DNA of 64,000 bases from Atherinomorus stipes (taxonomy: Eukaryota; Chordata; Actinopteri; Atheriniformes; Atherinidae). Within the stretch, counting starts at the first letter, position 1. Every line of letters starts with the position of its first letter. Shown piece after piece: positions 1 through 24,562 of this stretch. Under the pieces are notes generated by a model that was not told where the DNA came from, searched no databases, and worked only from the letters and a program-made list of their open reading frames with translations. Where the stretch lies: contig JALJCO010013400.1 in NCBI GenBank assembly GCA_023101725.1, positions 62,001 to 126,000 of the forward strand, read 5' to 3'. Position numbers and translations under genes: made by a program.

Positions 1-11417
<11,417 letters not shown>

Positions 11418-11616
11418 AGCAGCAGTCAGTCACTTCATGATACTTGATGTTTCTGAGCTGCTGGAGATTCTTTTTTATAGAGCTGAGACTGAGAGAATGC
11501 AGCAATGCTGAGGGGGCGCGCTCAGCTAGATGCTAACAGTGTGCAACTGTGGCTGCAGGAGGCCTCTCCAGATCCAGCATCCAGGATCCTCCACTCCACC
11601 AGAGGGGAGCTCCACC

Positions 11617-12642
11617 CAGGGGCGTCCGCAGAGATTTTTTTTTTTTTTAGTGGTGGCCATAAGGTGGCCAGAGAAAACAGCAGGGTGGCAAAGGGTTATT
11701 AAAGGATAACTTTTGTGTTTTTTCAACCTGGACCTTATGTCCATGAATTTCTACATGCATTTACACAGTGAACATTTCTGTATCACATTTCTGACACTAT
11801 TTAGATAAGTTGTAGATCTGCATATATCCATATCATGAATGTGAAGGGGCAGAATCAATGGGCCTCTATATAAGATGTAATGCTTCTGCTTATATGTAGT
11901 GGCTCAGCTGCCCCGCTAGGGGGAAGTAGTGAGCTGGACACAGTGTACGCCTACTTCAGCCACAGGAGTGCAGTGTTAGAACAAGACAAAGCACGTGGCA
12001 AACGTGGCTGGTGGAGACATTTCTTGGGATTACATTTATACAGAGCACGGGAAATATATGCCTTTAAGTATTTTTGATAAGTATAAGATTTTAAGTATTT
12101 AGTGATAATAGAGATCGAACTGATTCTGTTGTTTGTTGGGTTATCTTTTAAGTTGTTTAGTAGATGCTAATCCCGCTAGCATGTCAATAGACTTTTCCAT
12201 TAGTGGTTAGCATTGAGCTAACAGGTTTGATGCTAGTTGTTGGAAGTTTGTCTGTGAAATTACTGACTTATTTTGTATTATATCTTGTATATATTTTTCC
12301 TCTTATGTATATCCTTGTTTTTTTCAGTTTTACAGTGCTTTTGGGAGAAGGAAATAAAAATGAAGTCTCATGCCTTCTTTCTGAGGACTGTTAGTTTTAA
12401 GCCAAACTTCACGGAGGGCTGAAAATAAAACTATATGCAGCAAAACTCCCCAATATTTTCTAGTTATTTTATTTTATTAACTTATAAAGATTTTGACATT
12501 CAAATATAAACAAAGCATGTTGCAATGTGCTAATAGTACATAACTGTTGATATAAATGAAAAAATATAATTTTTGCTGGGGTGGCCAGCTTTTTGTTCAG
12601 GGGGCACTAGCCACCCCTTGGGGGTGCCATTGGCTCCGCCTG
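11617..12642. mobile_element. Candidate hAT-like nonautonomous element in the 3' UTR
   Basis: It begins CAGGGGCGTCC and ends GGCTCCGCCTG, imperfect inverted CAG...CTG termini. GTGGCCA words occur near both ends. I see no clear 8-bp duplication, so the borders are tentative. Confidence 0.4.
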
Positions 12643-12742
12643 TTTCTCAACAGGAAACATGGCCCCAATAACACATTCACAGAGCTGTCATTGGAAACAA
12701 TGATCAAGTATTCAAGCTGTCCTTAAAAGACAGGGGAACTGA

Positions 12743-12781
12743 AATAAAGATTTTTTCCGTTTGATTTAATGATTCAATAAA
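12743..12781 (+). terminator. Candidate polyadenylation signals of the LRR-like gene
   Basis: Two AATAAA hexamers (12743-12748 and 12776-12781) are the first closely paired signals after the stop at 11417, beyond the repeat at 11617-12642. The assignment is inferred from position only. Confidence 0.35.
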
Positions 12782-12800
12782 GTTTTCTTCATTACCAAGT

Positions 12801-13001
12801 AGGGGTGCAACGATGCCTAAGATTAACAGTTCAGTTTGGTTTGGTTCGGTTTGATACTTTAGTGTCACACTTCAATATTTTTTTCGACACAGAAAAGCAA
12901 ATATTTGTGTTTTTTTTAACCACGTCTTTTTGTCCACAACGGCTTGCCATAGGGATCATGCTTCATGTGAAAACCGTACGTACATGTATTGTCGCACCCC
13001 C
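12801..13001. mobile_element. Short terminal-inverted-repeat element (about 200 bp)
   Basis: It starts AGGGGTGCAACGATG and ends GTCGCACCCCC, imperfect inverted termini typical of short hAT-like fish elements. Inside are T-rich GGTTTGGTT repeats. The transcription effect is unknown. Confidence 0.45.
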
Positions 13002-13807
13002 GTTATCAAGTGAATCCATGTTATTTTCTTCTATATGATCTGAGAGCTTTCGCTCATTTTGCACATGGCAAAATGCTCTTGGAAAATGTTTGGAAATTGT
13101 TTATTTTAATAATGGTTTTAATTCTGACAAATGATCTTTTAACAACCTGCTTAGTGTATCTACGCCAAATTTATGCCCTCCTCTTCTTTGTCATCCTCCT
13201 TGCATCCATCATCTCTGGTGTCAGCTGGGTGCCAGAGGAGGTGTCGAGGCTCAGATAAACCCACCCTGCTGGTGTGCGCTGCAACACTAGTAGAGCATTT
13301 GCTATAAATAGTCCAGAGGGGTCAACCTGAGTGTGAGCACATTATATTAGTGTGTGTGTTGTCTTTTAAGGAAAGGTATGTTATTGCTGCTCTTATGAGC
13401 TTAATGTAAGATGATAACAGAGGTGTTATGCCTGCAAAAACACACTGTAATGGTTGCACACACACATACACACACTCTTAGAAGAGCTGGGAAGGACGTG
13501 ATGACAAGAGCTAAAAGTGTGCTTGCACTCGCTGCTGTTCATCAGGGAATCTGAATTATTACAGCTGCAAGTTTATACTAATAAACACGCCTGTAGATGT
13601 TTACCTGTATACATTTAAGTGTTGCTTTTTTGAAGTGCTGCTTCAAAAAATTGCTTACAGACTTGCAGTTGTTGAAATTCAGTTTTTGTTTTGTTTTTCA
13701 TCAGTTTTATATTCTAAATATATAATATAAATTGTTTAATTATCATCTTTTGGTTCTTTTTAAAAACATATTAGTCTATAGCAGAGCTGATATTTTACAA
13801 ACCAATT

Positions 13808-13838
<31 letters not shown>

Positions 13839-13934
13839 AAACATTTATTTGTCAAGGTGGAAAAATAGGAGGGGAAAAGCTCATGGTTCAGCAATACTCT
13901 ATTTCTTCCAAACTAAAATCTGATCATGATCTTG

Positions 13935-14600
13935 AGATTCATCCCTAAGGACCTCATAGCAGCTGGCTCTGGTTTACTCACCATCCTCATCCTCCTTGAT
14001 CTGAATGCGACCTTTGACACCATTTCTTACACTTTTCTCTTAAATAGATGAATGCCAATTTGTTTCACACACACCCCCTTAGGCATGACTTCGTGGCTGC
14101 ACTCAGTTTATCCAGCTCAAACCAGCCCTCCCCTGTCACCACTGGTGTATCCCACAGATCTCTCCTGGGGCCCTTTCTCTTAATCATTTACCTCCTTTCC
14201 CTTGGTGGTATCGTCCGTAAATACATTCATTTTCACTGTTCAGTGGAAAACACCCATCTCTATCTGTCCACTAAGCTAAATTACCCCCCACCCCCTCTTT
14301 CTGACTATCTCACAGAACTGAAGTTATGGCTCTCTTCAAGTTCCCTTTGATTTAATGGTAATAAAACAGAGTTCCTCTTGTTAGGAACTTAATTTACATG
14401 TTCTATAATGACTATTTACCATCACTTTAGGTAACTTCTCCCCCATCCCCACCCCCTCCTCAGAATAAGCATGTGTCATCTTCAACAGCATTTCACATCA
14501 GTAGCATTACTCAGTCTCCATTCGTACATCTATATAGCATTATTTCCTTTCGTCCCTCGTTTCCTTCCAGACCACTCTTATCTTTGTCCACAACCTTTAT
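13935..14600 (+). pseudogene. L2/CR1-type LINE reverse-transcriptase fragment
   Basis: Translation of broken frames gives L-I-L-L-D-L-N-A-T-F-D-T-I, then G-V-S-H-R-S-L-L-G-P-F-L-L-I-I-Y, the equivalents of the A-F-D-T and P-Q-G-S-V-L-G-P motifs of L2-like reverse transcriptases. The catalytic Y-A-D-D position reads C-S-V-E-N and is lost. There are several frameshifts and no 5' half. Confidence 0.6.
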
Positions 14601-16329
14601 TTTTGATAACAGACATTTATGTAAAGGGTAATGTCATTACTGTATGGTTTTAGGTATTGTTTTTGATATTTTAATGGTATTTTAATTGCTTTTAAGTACA
14701 AATTGAAAAAGATCCTAACATCCCAACTATTGTAGATGACCATGCTTCAAAACATGATTAATTTTCTTGGTATACCTATTTTGTATTTTCCTATTTTCCA
14801 CATTCAACAGTTTTAAATCAAGGTTAAAAACTTTAATTGCCACAGAAATACAGAATAATATCAAAGGGGCAAAGCTAGTTGGCACACTGTAAAATTATTG
14901 GTTTTAGAATAATCTATCCGGTAGATATGACTTAATTTTAACTTAGTTGTTAGTAATACTAATTTTAAATAAGAAATTTGGAGGGCAAAATATTAGATAA
15001 TTTACTTGAGTTGAATTGGTGTGATTAAATTGAGTACAGGAAAATTAGGGATGTTGAGGGAGCAGGTTTCCCACAATGCTGTTCACTTCTTTTAAAAACA
15101 AGTTAGAGATCATAGACATTAATATCCCACTGGACGCTGCTGGATGCGGCACAGGTGGCACCAATCAGGAACCAGTGCACTATTTATAACAAGATCTGAC
15201 CTGATTGGTCAAAAAAATGAAGCAGTTTCTATTCAGGGTTTGAGATTGTTTCAAGAAAATAGATACAGATATGTATAAGGAAGCATCCAGATAATCCATG
15301 AAGGTGGAGTTGAATGGTATCACTTCACCATTAAAGCACCTGCAGCAGCGTTAATTGAGTGTGGCATTCATTTAGGTTACAAGTGTCATAACATATTTAG
15401 AAAACAGTTTCATCACAGTTCACTCACATCAACATCAAAAAATAACTTCAGATTTTACATTTGCTGGGAAATAAAAAGGTTGTGGTTTCCTAGTGTTGCC
15501 CTCCATGTTTTAAGTGTCACATGGTGGAACTGCTGCTCCAGAGGCTGCAAATAAGACACATTAATAATGGCCTGTGGGAAAACAGAGAGCATTTGATGCT
15601 ATCACATGTTCTCTTGGAAGAAGACACAAACCAAACAAATTTTCCATGCAGGGGGAAAAAAGGGGTGGGGGTGGGGGGAGCTTTAGGCAAAATTCTGTCG
15701 GAAAATTTAACCCTTCTCACTAGTTTGAGTCACAAATTGGTGCCACCTGTTACATAATCCATCATTTCTTAAGCAAAGATGTCATTAGCTTCTTAAAAGT
15801 GAAATTCAAAGGTGGTTATCAAGTTCAGTTTTAGTCTACATTATACTGGATTTGGCCTGATTTGGTGCAGCAGCACACTGAGAACAGGCTCTTGTAGGAG
15901 TCTTTCGTGCAGGAACAAGCACCCCTCACTGGTTTCCCACCCACAAACACTGTAAACTACTTCTGTTGCTGGGAATTTTCCCATTCATGTGTTATGTGTG
16001 TTCTATGAATAAAAAAACAGACTGTTTGATGTGTTGAGGGATGGCATCAAGAGCATATTAATACAACAGAGCACATAGTCTTTTAGAAAAAAAGTTTAAC
16101 CTCAGAGTTTGATTGGGGGCAAGTACATTTTGGGACACATTCCTCCTCATGCAAAAGGTTTCCTCAGCATTCGTTTCATATTTGGTGTGATAAGTTGCTT
16201 CCTTGGTTTAGTGACTGTTGCTCCAGCTTAAAATATAAAGATTTATTGACTTGTCTCTCAAAGCAAATGTCTTTTTCCAGAATGTAAACATTCCCGTTTC
16301 CAACAGTGTCTCCTTCATCTTTCTTCTTC

Positions 16330-16361
<32 letters not shown>

Positions 16362-16745
16362 AACCTCTAGATTAACATATCTTGATTGACTAAGAATCAA
16401 GACAGAAATAAAACATTGCAGGTTTTCTTTGTGCTTTCCTTACTTTTTCACATCCTTGCTGGAAGGAAAAGGAAGCAAATGAGGGAAGTGGAGATACATA
16501 AATAAGCATCTGTAATTTTGTAAGTCGTCATTATGACATTTATTGCTGAAGTTTTCCATTATTTAGTGACTATGTAGTCTACAGGTGCAAGTATGTCAAC
16601 AACCTATGTTAAAAATGTGTCACCTCATTTCTGCTCGTATCTTGCATTATAAGGCTGATCATTTCTCTCTTTATAAATGAAAACAAAACAGCAAGAATCC
16701 TGACCAGCCAAAGACAGGTTTCAGCAGCTTGTCCATCTGATTGGT

Positions 16746-17278
16746 TTAAAGGTACAGTATGTAAGAATTACTGACATCTAGTGGTAATGATGGGTATTTG
16801 AAAAAAAAGAAGTTTTCTTTCAAATGACTTCATATTCCAAGCACTGTTGTGAATGTACAGTGGCCTTTAGTGGACAAACTTCTCCCAGACATAAAGATGT
16901 TTTCATCTGTGAGTGGATCCAATGGTCTCAGGTGAACTATCACTGTACTACTAAGTAACTCTGAATGTCTTTTAAGGCATTACTCATCCCAAACAGTCTA
17001 ACTCCCATTGAACAAAGCTGGTACAGCAGTTTTAAAGTTCAGAGGGTTCTACCGTCACACACATTATTTTGTCCATTCAGAGACACCATAGCAAAAATGG
17101 TGGAACAAATATGGTAGCCTCCATGTGTGCACCGCCCAGTAAGTAGATATAAATGACTCATTCTGAAAATAACAGCTATTCTAGTGCAGCAATTACACAT
17201 CATTAGAAACCCAGTTTTGGATTATATATCACATTTTCCTGCCATTGACCTTTGACTTTTTGCATAATGTACCTTTAA
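16746..17278. mobile_element. TTAA-flanked short element, copy A
   Basis: It starts TTAAAGGTACAGTATGTAAG and ends ATAATGTACCTTTAA, so inverted termini lie inside TTAA. A second copy in opposite orientation is at 28446-28994. TTAA target sites suggest a piggyBac-like mobiliser. Confidence 0.6.
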
Positions 17279-17822
17279 AGTTAATTGTGATGGTGTGAGA
17301 CAGCTGTTTCTGTGCCTGACACAGATGGCCTGAAGTGCCAAACTCCCTGATATATCAAGTCAATCTCTATTTCAGTGTGACAGTATATTCTGCTCACACT
17401 CCTGTCAAGTTTTTTTGTTTTTTTTTCGGACTGTTTTTGGTTCCATTCCTGTTAGAGTTCTCATTTTATGTTTTACTGTGTGGTGTCTAGTTTTCAGTAG
17501 TCTCCTTGAGTTCAGGTTTGGGTTTCTATGTTATTGCATTTTATTTAGTTTCTTCTATGTTCTCTTTTCTTATTCCTAGTTTATATTGTTGCTCTTACTT
17601 TTTGTTTTATTGTGTAGAGGTTTCCTCCTTGTGAATGTTTTTATATTTACTTCCTGCTCCCTTGTTTCACCTGGTTCTTAGTTATAATACCACAGCATTA
17701 AAAAAAAAATCATAAACCTAATTAAAACATGACATCAATGACAATTGAGCAAGCAATTTCATAATTTCCCCTCTCCCGCAAAAAACAAACAAACAAAACA
17801 CACACATACACAGAAAAAAGGA

Positions 17823-17981
17823 CACTTGTTGCCCTCAAAGTTATTCATACCCTTCCATTGAAGAAAAGGCTAAATTCACAACAGTAATTCAAATAACAAA
17901 AAACAAATACACTAATAATAAATAAAAATGTACAAAAATAGAATTTAGTGAAATAAAATATTGCCCTTGAATTATATTTGA

Positions 17982-18041
<60 letters not shown>

Positions 18042-18393
18042 AAAACTCTCCCAGAGCAATGAGAGCACCTTGCCCATGAACAGTGGACCAACATACCTGT
18101 CAGCAGGTGCAGACGTCTGATTGGACGTTACAGAAAACAGCTGGTTGCAGCAATTGTTTCAAAGTGTTGCTCAACAAAATTAAATTTTCGGTGCCCTATC
18201 ATGCTCGTTCTCGTGTTTTTTTTTGTGTGTGTTTGTTTTTAATATTTCTGTTAAACGACAATTCAGAGTCAAGTTATGAATTTCATAGAATTTTTATTTA
18301 TTATCACTATCTGTCAATTTTAACCTATTTCACTCACAGCAGATTTTTTTTCTGTTTTTAATGGGAGGGTACAAATAGTATTGAGGACAATTG
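17823..18393. mobile_element. Nonautonomous Tc1-like element, copy A
   Basis: It shares its whole length, inverted, with 59403-59930. Both contain CAGACGTCTGATTGGACGTT-like and GTGTTGCTCAA words and outer CCCTCAAAGTTATTCATAC-like ends. No transposase frame remains. An AAT microsatellite (17984-18039) has expanded inside this copy only. Confidence 0.55.
17984..18039. repeat. (AAT)n microsatellite
   Basis: About 18 perfect AAT units. The poly-Leu open frame on the minus strand is an artefact. Confidence 0.95.
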
Positions 18394-19257
18394 TACATAT
18401 ACCTTATTGCATACGTGAAAAAAATATTAAAAGAAAAAATGCAAGCAGCTGCCACCAAGTAGGAAAGGCATTTCATGTATTAAACACCATTAATTCCACC
18501 TGCACCCTCCCATTTACCGCTAGAGGGAAAAAAAAAAAAAATAAATAAATATACTGCTTAAGTTCATTTTACATTCTTTTTCTTGCCTTTAAAAGAATAA
18601 AAGAAAAAAATGTAAATAGAAAAAGAAATTTATAAAGAAAATAGACACATTCGGGGCCAGTGAGCAAGCAATTGCATAATAGTACAAGTCCAGAGAGAGT
18701 ACTCAGTCCAGACTTTTCTCCCTTTTGATTTCACAATGGTGGAAGAAGCTACAAAGTATCAGAGCAGAGGCATCCATCTTTACATTATCTCTAACCTACA
18801 CTTGCATACTTTGTACAGCAGTTCATGCTCTACATGTCTGTGATTGTGATAGATCTAAACTTATTTAGCCCCATCAGCCATGGATTTTTTAAAAATGGTA
18901 ACAAAGCTTAAATTTCATTGCTAATTTTTAAAGATTTCTTTTTACTCTGGATGGTGAGTTACTCTTCATGGATTTATATTTTGGGTTTGCCTCAGTCACA
19001 GCAGTCCCTTATCGGAGGGCTGGAGGGCCAAAGAGAGACATATAGAGTATAATAGAGTGACATAAAGGAATGCAGGGTCTGGGGCCTTCAGCCATTGTGT
19101 CCTCATACAATATGTGACTTCCTTTAGATGCCAGACGCCACAAACAAACAGAAGCACATATGTTAGCGCTGAATAGCAGGCAGTGAGGCACCAGTCCCAC
19201 TTCCTCTGGAGATGTGGATGAAGGAGAGGCAGAGAGGAAAGGAGGGGGAGAGGCCAG

Positions 19258-19263
19258 TATAAA
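19258..19263 (+). promoter_or_regulatory. gja5: Probable TATA box of the connexin gene
   Basis: TATAAA follows a purine-rich stretch and lies about 25-30 bp before the likely start of the untranslated exon that ends at the donor after 19621. Vertebrate gja5 genes are known to start from an untranslated first exon. The assignment here is inferred from position and donor. Confidence 0.4.
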
Positions 19264-19287
19264 CTCCAGTCTCAGTCACATTTAATG

Positions 19288-19621
19288 TCAGTTCAGACCT
19301 CTGGACACAAACTGCTCACATCTGTCTGCAGCTGGAACGACTCTATCAACTCAACTCATTCATTCAAGCTGAGAGAAATTCTTTCCTCACATTCTGCTTT
19401 TCAGACTGGACTGAAACAAACTGTGGACAACTGAGGACAACTGAGGACAGCTGGATTCCTCCGACTATCTGGTCTTGACAATCATCTCTGGGGGGAGGAG
19501 ACCTCCTTGCTCAAAGGCACCTCAACAGCAGCAAAAAAGGAGGCATCTATCAGTTTAACTCCACAAAATCCGTTAATCAGTTTGCCATCATCAGACGGCC
19601 TGTTTCTGCCTAATAACTCAG
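19288..19621 (+). other. gja5: Probable 5' untranslated exon of the connexin gene
   Basis: The stretch has higher GC than its surroundings, follows the TATA box and ends CTCAG before GTAAAC, a strong donor. The matching acceptor would be TTACTCAG at 27091-27098, giving a 7.5 kb first intron. No other gene nearby would use this promoter. Confidence 0.4.
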
Positions 19622-22600
19622 GTAAACCTGCATGAATCAGGCTTTCTGTGTGAAGAGAAATGTATTTATTTTTTAAATGAAATTGCATTAAACTGTTTTA
19701 ACTTGGTTGATAACTATGAAAAATAATTATCAATCATGTGGTAATAAAATTCATGGCTCCCCTAAAACTAACTACAGCCTTATTAACTTTGACACATACA
19801 ATTTTATTTGAAAAACATTTTCTAGTATAATCAAAAAGTTATGGTAATCCTCCATTAATGAAAAAAGATATAAATCTAAAAAAAAAAAAAAAAAAAAAAT
19901 CTGAAACAGCCAGAATTAAACACAAATTCTTTTCTTTATTTATCCCGTGTTGAGTATTTCAGAATGCACAACAAACAAGAACAATTAAGGTGTCGTTTAG
20001 GAAAGTCAGGGGAGGCGTTCACACTGGAGTCGTTGCAACAGGGTTGGCTTCAGGCTTACAGTCCAGAGCAGATACAGTATCAGAGTATTCAAGAGGAAAT
20101 AGAGTATTTAACAAAACACAATCAAAAATTTGCTTGATAAGACCCATGTGACTTGTTCCCCCATTAAAATCCCCCCCCCCCCCCCCCTTTTTTTTTTTTA
20201 CCTCTTATCATACAAGTACGTTTTTCCAGAGCTAAGGAGTTTGACTATTGTATGCAGCCACCCAGGCTGGAAAACTCAGTTTATTTCAGATTTAGCCGTG
20301 TTTTGGTTTCTTGTAGGTTATAATTTCTTAGTTTAAAACTTACTCTACATAGAGCAATTACAGAAATATACAGTTTCAGGTGCAGCTTTATCTTCACACC
20401 TGACAACACCTGTGATATATGAAAGCATATTCTGTCCAGAACGTTTGTATTTGGATTAATGTGCCTTTGGCTTCACATTTAATCCCTATATCTGGGATAT
20501 CGGGAGGAAGTTTGTTCAATAAGTTGGGTGTAACATAGATACTCATTTATATTGGAATAAATTGAAGTGAGAGTTGATAGGCTTTTTTTTTTTTTTTTTT
20601 TTACTTCTAAGTATGAAAAGATTAAAATTGATTTAATTCAGGAAGGTATCAGTAAAACATTAGCTTTTATTAGATCTGACATGTTGAACAGTTAGATCGA
20701 TGATGGTTTTCATGTTTGTGTATTGGTAACAAAATAAAAGAGAGAACATCAAAAAACTGATTTGTATCAAAACAAGGACTAGAATAAATTCAAACTCTAA
20801 AATTTTAGTATACTTTTTCAGGATAAAGTATATCACATATGATGCAAAACAACCCGATTTAACTGAAGTATTTAACATTCATCAGCCATGTTTGTTATAC
20901 ATACAGCTTTCAGATAATATATCAGATAAAACAAATCCTAAGGTCTGAGTGATGTCAGAAAATCATATATTATTGTATACTGACAGAGAGGTCTTCTTTT
21001 GTGTGTGTGTGTGTTTGTGTGTGTGTGTGACTGTTATCAAGACAGGATGCAGAACAATACTGAGTGCTCTGTAATGAGCACACACACATTCTCAGACAAA
21101 GGTTAAGCGAAAGTCTATACAGGGAAGTAATATTGTTATTAATGATGCTGGGAGCACTTGTGAAAAGACATGAGCACACATACAGTACAGTACAAGCACA
21201 CACATTTTATTAAAGCCTTTAGGTCTTGCAAAAACAGGAAGAGACGGGCATTAACAGGGCTTTTGAAGAGAAAAGGGTCAAATTTGCGTTCTGATTTCTC
21301 GAACCTCCCATTAAAATGTGCTTTTTGTCCTGTTTTCTGCCGCACATTTTACGTTAAGTTTAAAACTGAATCAAGCTCGATAAAAGTTGGCTTGTAAAAT
21401 CAGTGAAAACCAGAAGCAGAAAAGCAGAGAACGAGTCAACAGAGTTGATCCAGTAAAAACAATTTGTGACACTCACCCCAAGATTAGAGAAACGACACAA
21501 ATCAAAAGACAACAGTGTTTCTGTGTGTTAAGCAACTTAATTTCCCCCTCCACCCAAAAATGGTTGTCATTGTTCTGACATTTGGATGTTTTATGCCTCG
21601 CGGTGATGCTTACAGCCTCAAATTCTTTTTTAGGCCATTTAAATGAGTATCTGTGTGAGAGGAAAAAATCAGCATACTGTAACAGACCCAGGTTCTGGGC
21701 CTGTTAAGCAGATTAAATGTTTTGTAAGATACAGAAAATGATGAGACAGGCGACTGGTGAAGTACCTCGCTTCTGCCATATTTCTCAGTACAATATCATG
21801 TATTTTCATTTTATCATATTCCATCATGTACAGCTTTTTAAATTATGTCTTGTCCAATTAACTTTTTCCATGTCACAGTTCACATGCTACAAATTACCTG
21901 TTTTTAGCACCTTTTAACCTACAGTATTTATCTATTTATTCCGCTTTTAAACAAAATACCTTTCTCTCAGCAGGACTACTTTTTCACATACAATGGTTTT
22001 TACCTACCACCATGTTAGACGTTGACCGATTAATCAGCGCCAATAGGACGTTTTACAAACTATCGGCTGAACTTGGCTCCGATAGTGGCCGATGGTTGCA
22101 GTTTTTTCCACAGCGCCATAAGCCGCTTCTTCCCTGCGCTGCTCTCTGACCAGTGAGGGCGGGGCTGCTCTTCACACAGAGAGTAACAGTAATTTCTGTG
22201 GTAATTGAATAAAACTGAAGTCAGTTTCACATAATGCAAAAATAGGCAACAATTTAGGGGGAAAGATGTAGACATAACATTTTAGTTTCCATTTTTGAGC
22301 CTTTGTATAAGTTTTGCACAATGGACCAACCTAAATCTGGCCAAAACTTTTACCTTTATAAACAATTCCTATGATAGTCAGGCATTGGCTGCACATGCGT
22401 GCAGTGGCACAATGATAGAGGCACTCTGTGTGTATGTGTGTGTGTGTGTGTGGTAGTCGTGTTTATAGTAAATGTCTAGTTTTCCTTCCCCTGAGACAGG
22501 CGGAGGGGGAGTGTGGGAACTGAGAGTGAAGCTAAACTAAGACATGGGCACAGACATTTTTATTAATGGGGTCAGGGCTGGGCTGGAGACCGGGTTGCAG

Positions 22601-22914
22601 GGTCAAGATAATAGAAGAACACACACATCCCTGCAGGAGTGAATGTTGACTAATGTGTGGTCAAGTTTCCACAGTGGCCCTTCTTCCATAATTCTGCAGA
22701 GACAAAAGTGAGAAGAAGAGACTGCCAGTTAATCAAGATAAGATCAGATATGGACCTTTGTGTTTTTTTATTTATTAATTCTGAAGTGAAAGTCTCATTA
22801 CTCCTCAAAGATAAGAAACAATTACATGCATCATAAATCATGAACATCCTTTGTTAAATTCATTTATATCTGGTCCATGGCCACCCCTGCTCAGTCACAG
22901 GCCACCCCCACGCT

Positions 22915-24274
22915 TTAAAGGTGTCATCACCTGGAAATCCCACTTTTTCACGTCAAAACACGTGTATTGGAATAAGACCTTAGTTAAAACGTGCCATAAA
23001 CTCCGGAGAGTGAAAGTGACTTCATCTTTGAGTGCGGGCTCTCTCTTCTCACCAGAATCAGCCACAAGAGTGCGCTCTCCACAGTATTTAAATTTCTTCC
23101 TCCGAATGACGTGAAGTAGAGAGACTGCTAGCTACTAAGCTAGCCTCTTTAGCACCACCTGAAAGCAGCTGATTACCTGCCGCAGAGTAGTTATGACTAG
23201 CTTTGTCAGAAAGGACAACAACGACAAGGAGGATGAGGGGGGGAATTGCCCTGCTGAGCTGCCTTGGCAGAAATTCAGCAGTTTTCAGTGTTTTAAAGGG
23301 ACTTGAGGCAAGATTAAGAAACGAAACTTGCGACTTCAGGTAACTGCAGCCACGAGCGAAGCTGTCACGGGAGCGTGCACGAACTGAAGCTATAATGTTG
23401 TTACACTTTTTAGTGTCTTTCAGTTGATCTGGATCGTTTGCTGACGGCGGAAGAATCCATAACTATCGCTTTCAGTGTTTGAATTTACCACGACCGTCTT
23501 CTTCCTGTATCAAAACTGCGGATGTTGCGCCATTTGACGTCACGTCTGCAGGGCAGCGCGGGAAATTCGGACGCCGAATTGCAGCACATTTTGCAGCACA
23601 CAGCCTGTTCAAGGCAACAGAGAGAAACGTGGGTGGAAACGTTATTTTTGGTATTTAGCGCTTCATCACCCATTCGTATTAAAAAAAATGGACATGCATG
23701 TTTCGTTTTTTTAAAATTCCTGCCTCTAGTCCCTTTAACACGAGGGACAGCACTATCAGGGACCAGTGGATTATATTTAATCAGTGAAGATGTGCAGTTG
23801 GTAAGTGTTGCTGCTTGTGTAACTTATTATCTTTTGTGTAAGAGACCAGTAAACGGTGGTAGATGAACAGTGACAAGCTGCTAATGTAGCTACAAAAGGT
23901 AACGCTGTTTGGTTAACTTCAAGTCAGACGTCCGCTCCTTATATTTGTCAGAGTCCAGACGTTTTATTCCGTGGATCCTCTCTATCAACCATACCGTTAC
24001 GTTTTTAATCACGTTTTTCTCTGTTGGGACATCTTTTCCTTCACCTGCTCTGTCCTGATAAAACTTTGTTTTAACTTTGACGTTTGCCTCGTGAACGCGC
24101 TTACAGACAGCTCTAACTCTCGTGCGTATTCTCGCGACAAACAAAAGTTGGGGATAAAAAGAGGTTTAAATGAGCTCATTAAACTTTTTTCCCATCCAAC
24201 TATAATTTAAAATTTATTTGAAGATAATTTTAGAAGGATTATGTATGTAAAACACTAGGTTATGACACCTTTAA
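22915..24274. mobile_element. TTAA-flanked element, 1.36 kb
   Basis: It starts TTAAAGGTGTCATCAC and ends GTTATGACACCTTTAA, so AGGTGTCA/TGACACCT termini stand inside a TTAA duplication. The right part (GGGATAAAAAGAGG, GAGCTCATT) recurs inverted at 38349-39115. No transposase is present. Confidence 0.65.
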
Positions 24275-24400
24275 CCGGGCAACACTCAAGCAGTCACAGA
24301 GACCCCAAGCTGCTTCCAAACCACTTTTCCTTCTTATTTTAGACACAAACTATCCCATACAGTTGGAATTTTTAAGATAGGACATGCAGAAGTTAACCCC

Positions 24401-24562
24401 TTGTGAGCTCGAAGCAGCTTTTTTGTGATGATTCGTCCTTATTTACAGACATTTTTACAGCAGCAGCTTTGATGACATCACTATTATGCAACACCATAAA
24501 AAGTAAATGTCTGTAAATAAAGATGAATCACCACAAATAAGCCGCTTTGGGCTCACAGTGAC
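24401..24562. repeat. Large imperfect palindrome
   Basis: The left arm has CTTATTTACAGACATTTTTA and GTGATGATTC. The right arm has, inverted, AAATGTCTGTAAATAA and GAATCACCAC. The arms are about 60 bp around a loop of about 40 bp. It could be a short foldback element. Confidence 0.55.

Larger units (their letters stand above)
13002..19250. other. Intergenic stretch between the LRR-like gene and the connexin promoter
   Basis: About 6 kb with no supported gene. It holds a LINE fragment (13935-14600), a TTAA-flanked element (16746-17278), a Tc1-like remnant with an AAT microsatellite (17823-18393), and poly-T and poly-A runs. A short stretch at about 14890-15100 has CACACTGTAAAA and TTTCCCACAATGCT at its edges and may be another old element. 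Confidence 0.5.

Noticed and set aside
23522..24210. Open frames of 79-114 codons inside the 22.9 kb TTAA element
   Set aside because: They do not resemble a transposase and the related copy at 38.3 kb does not keep them.
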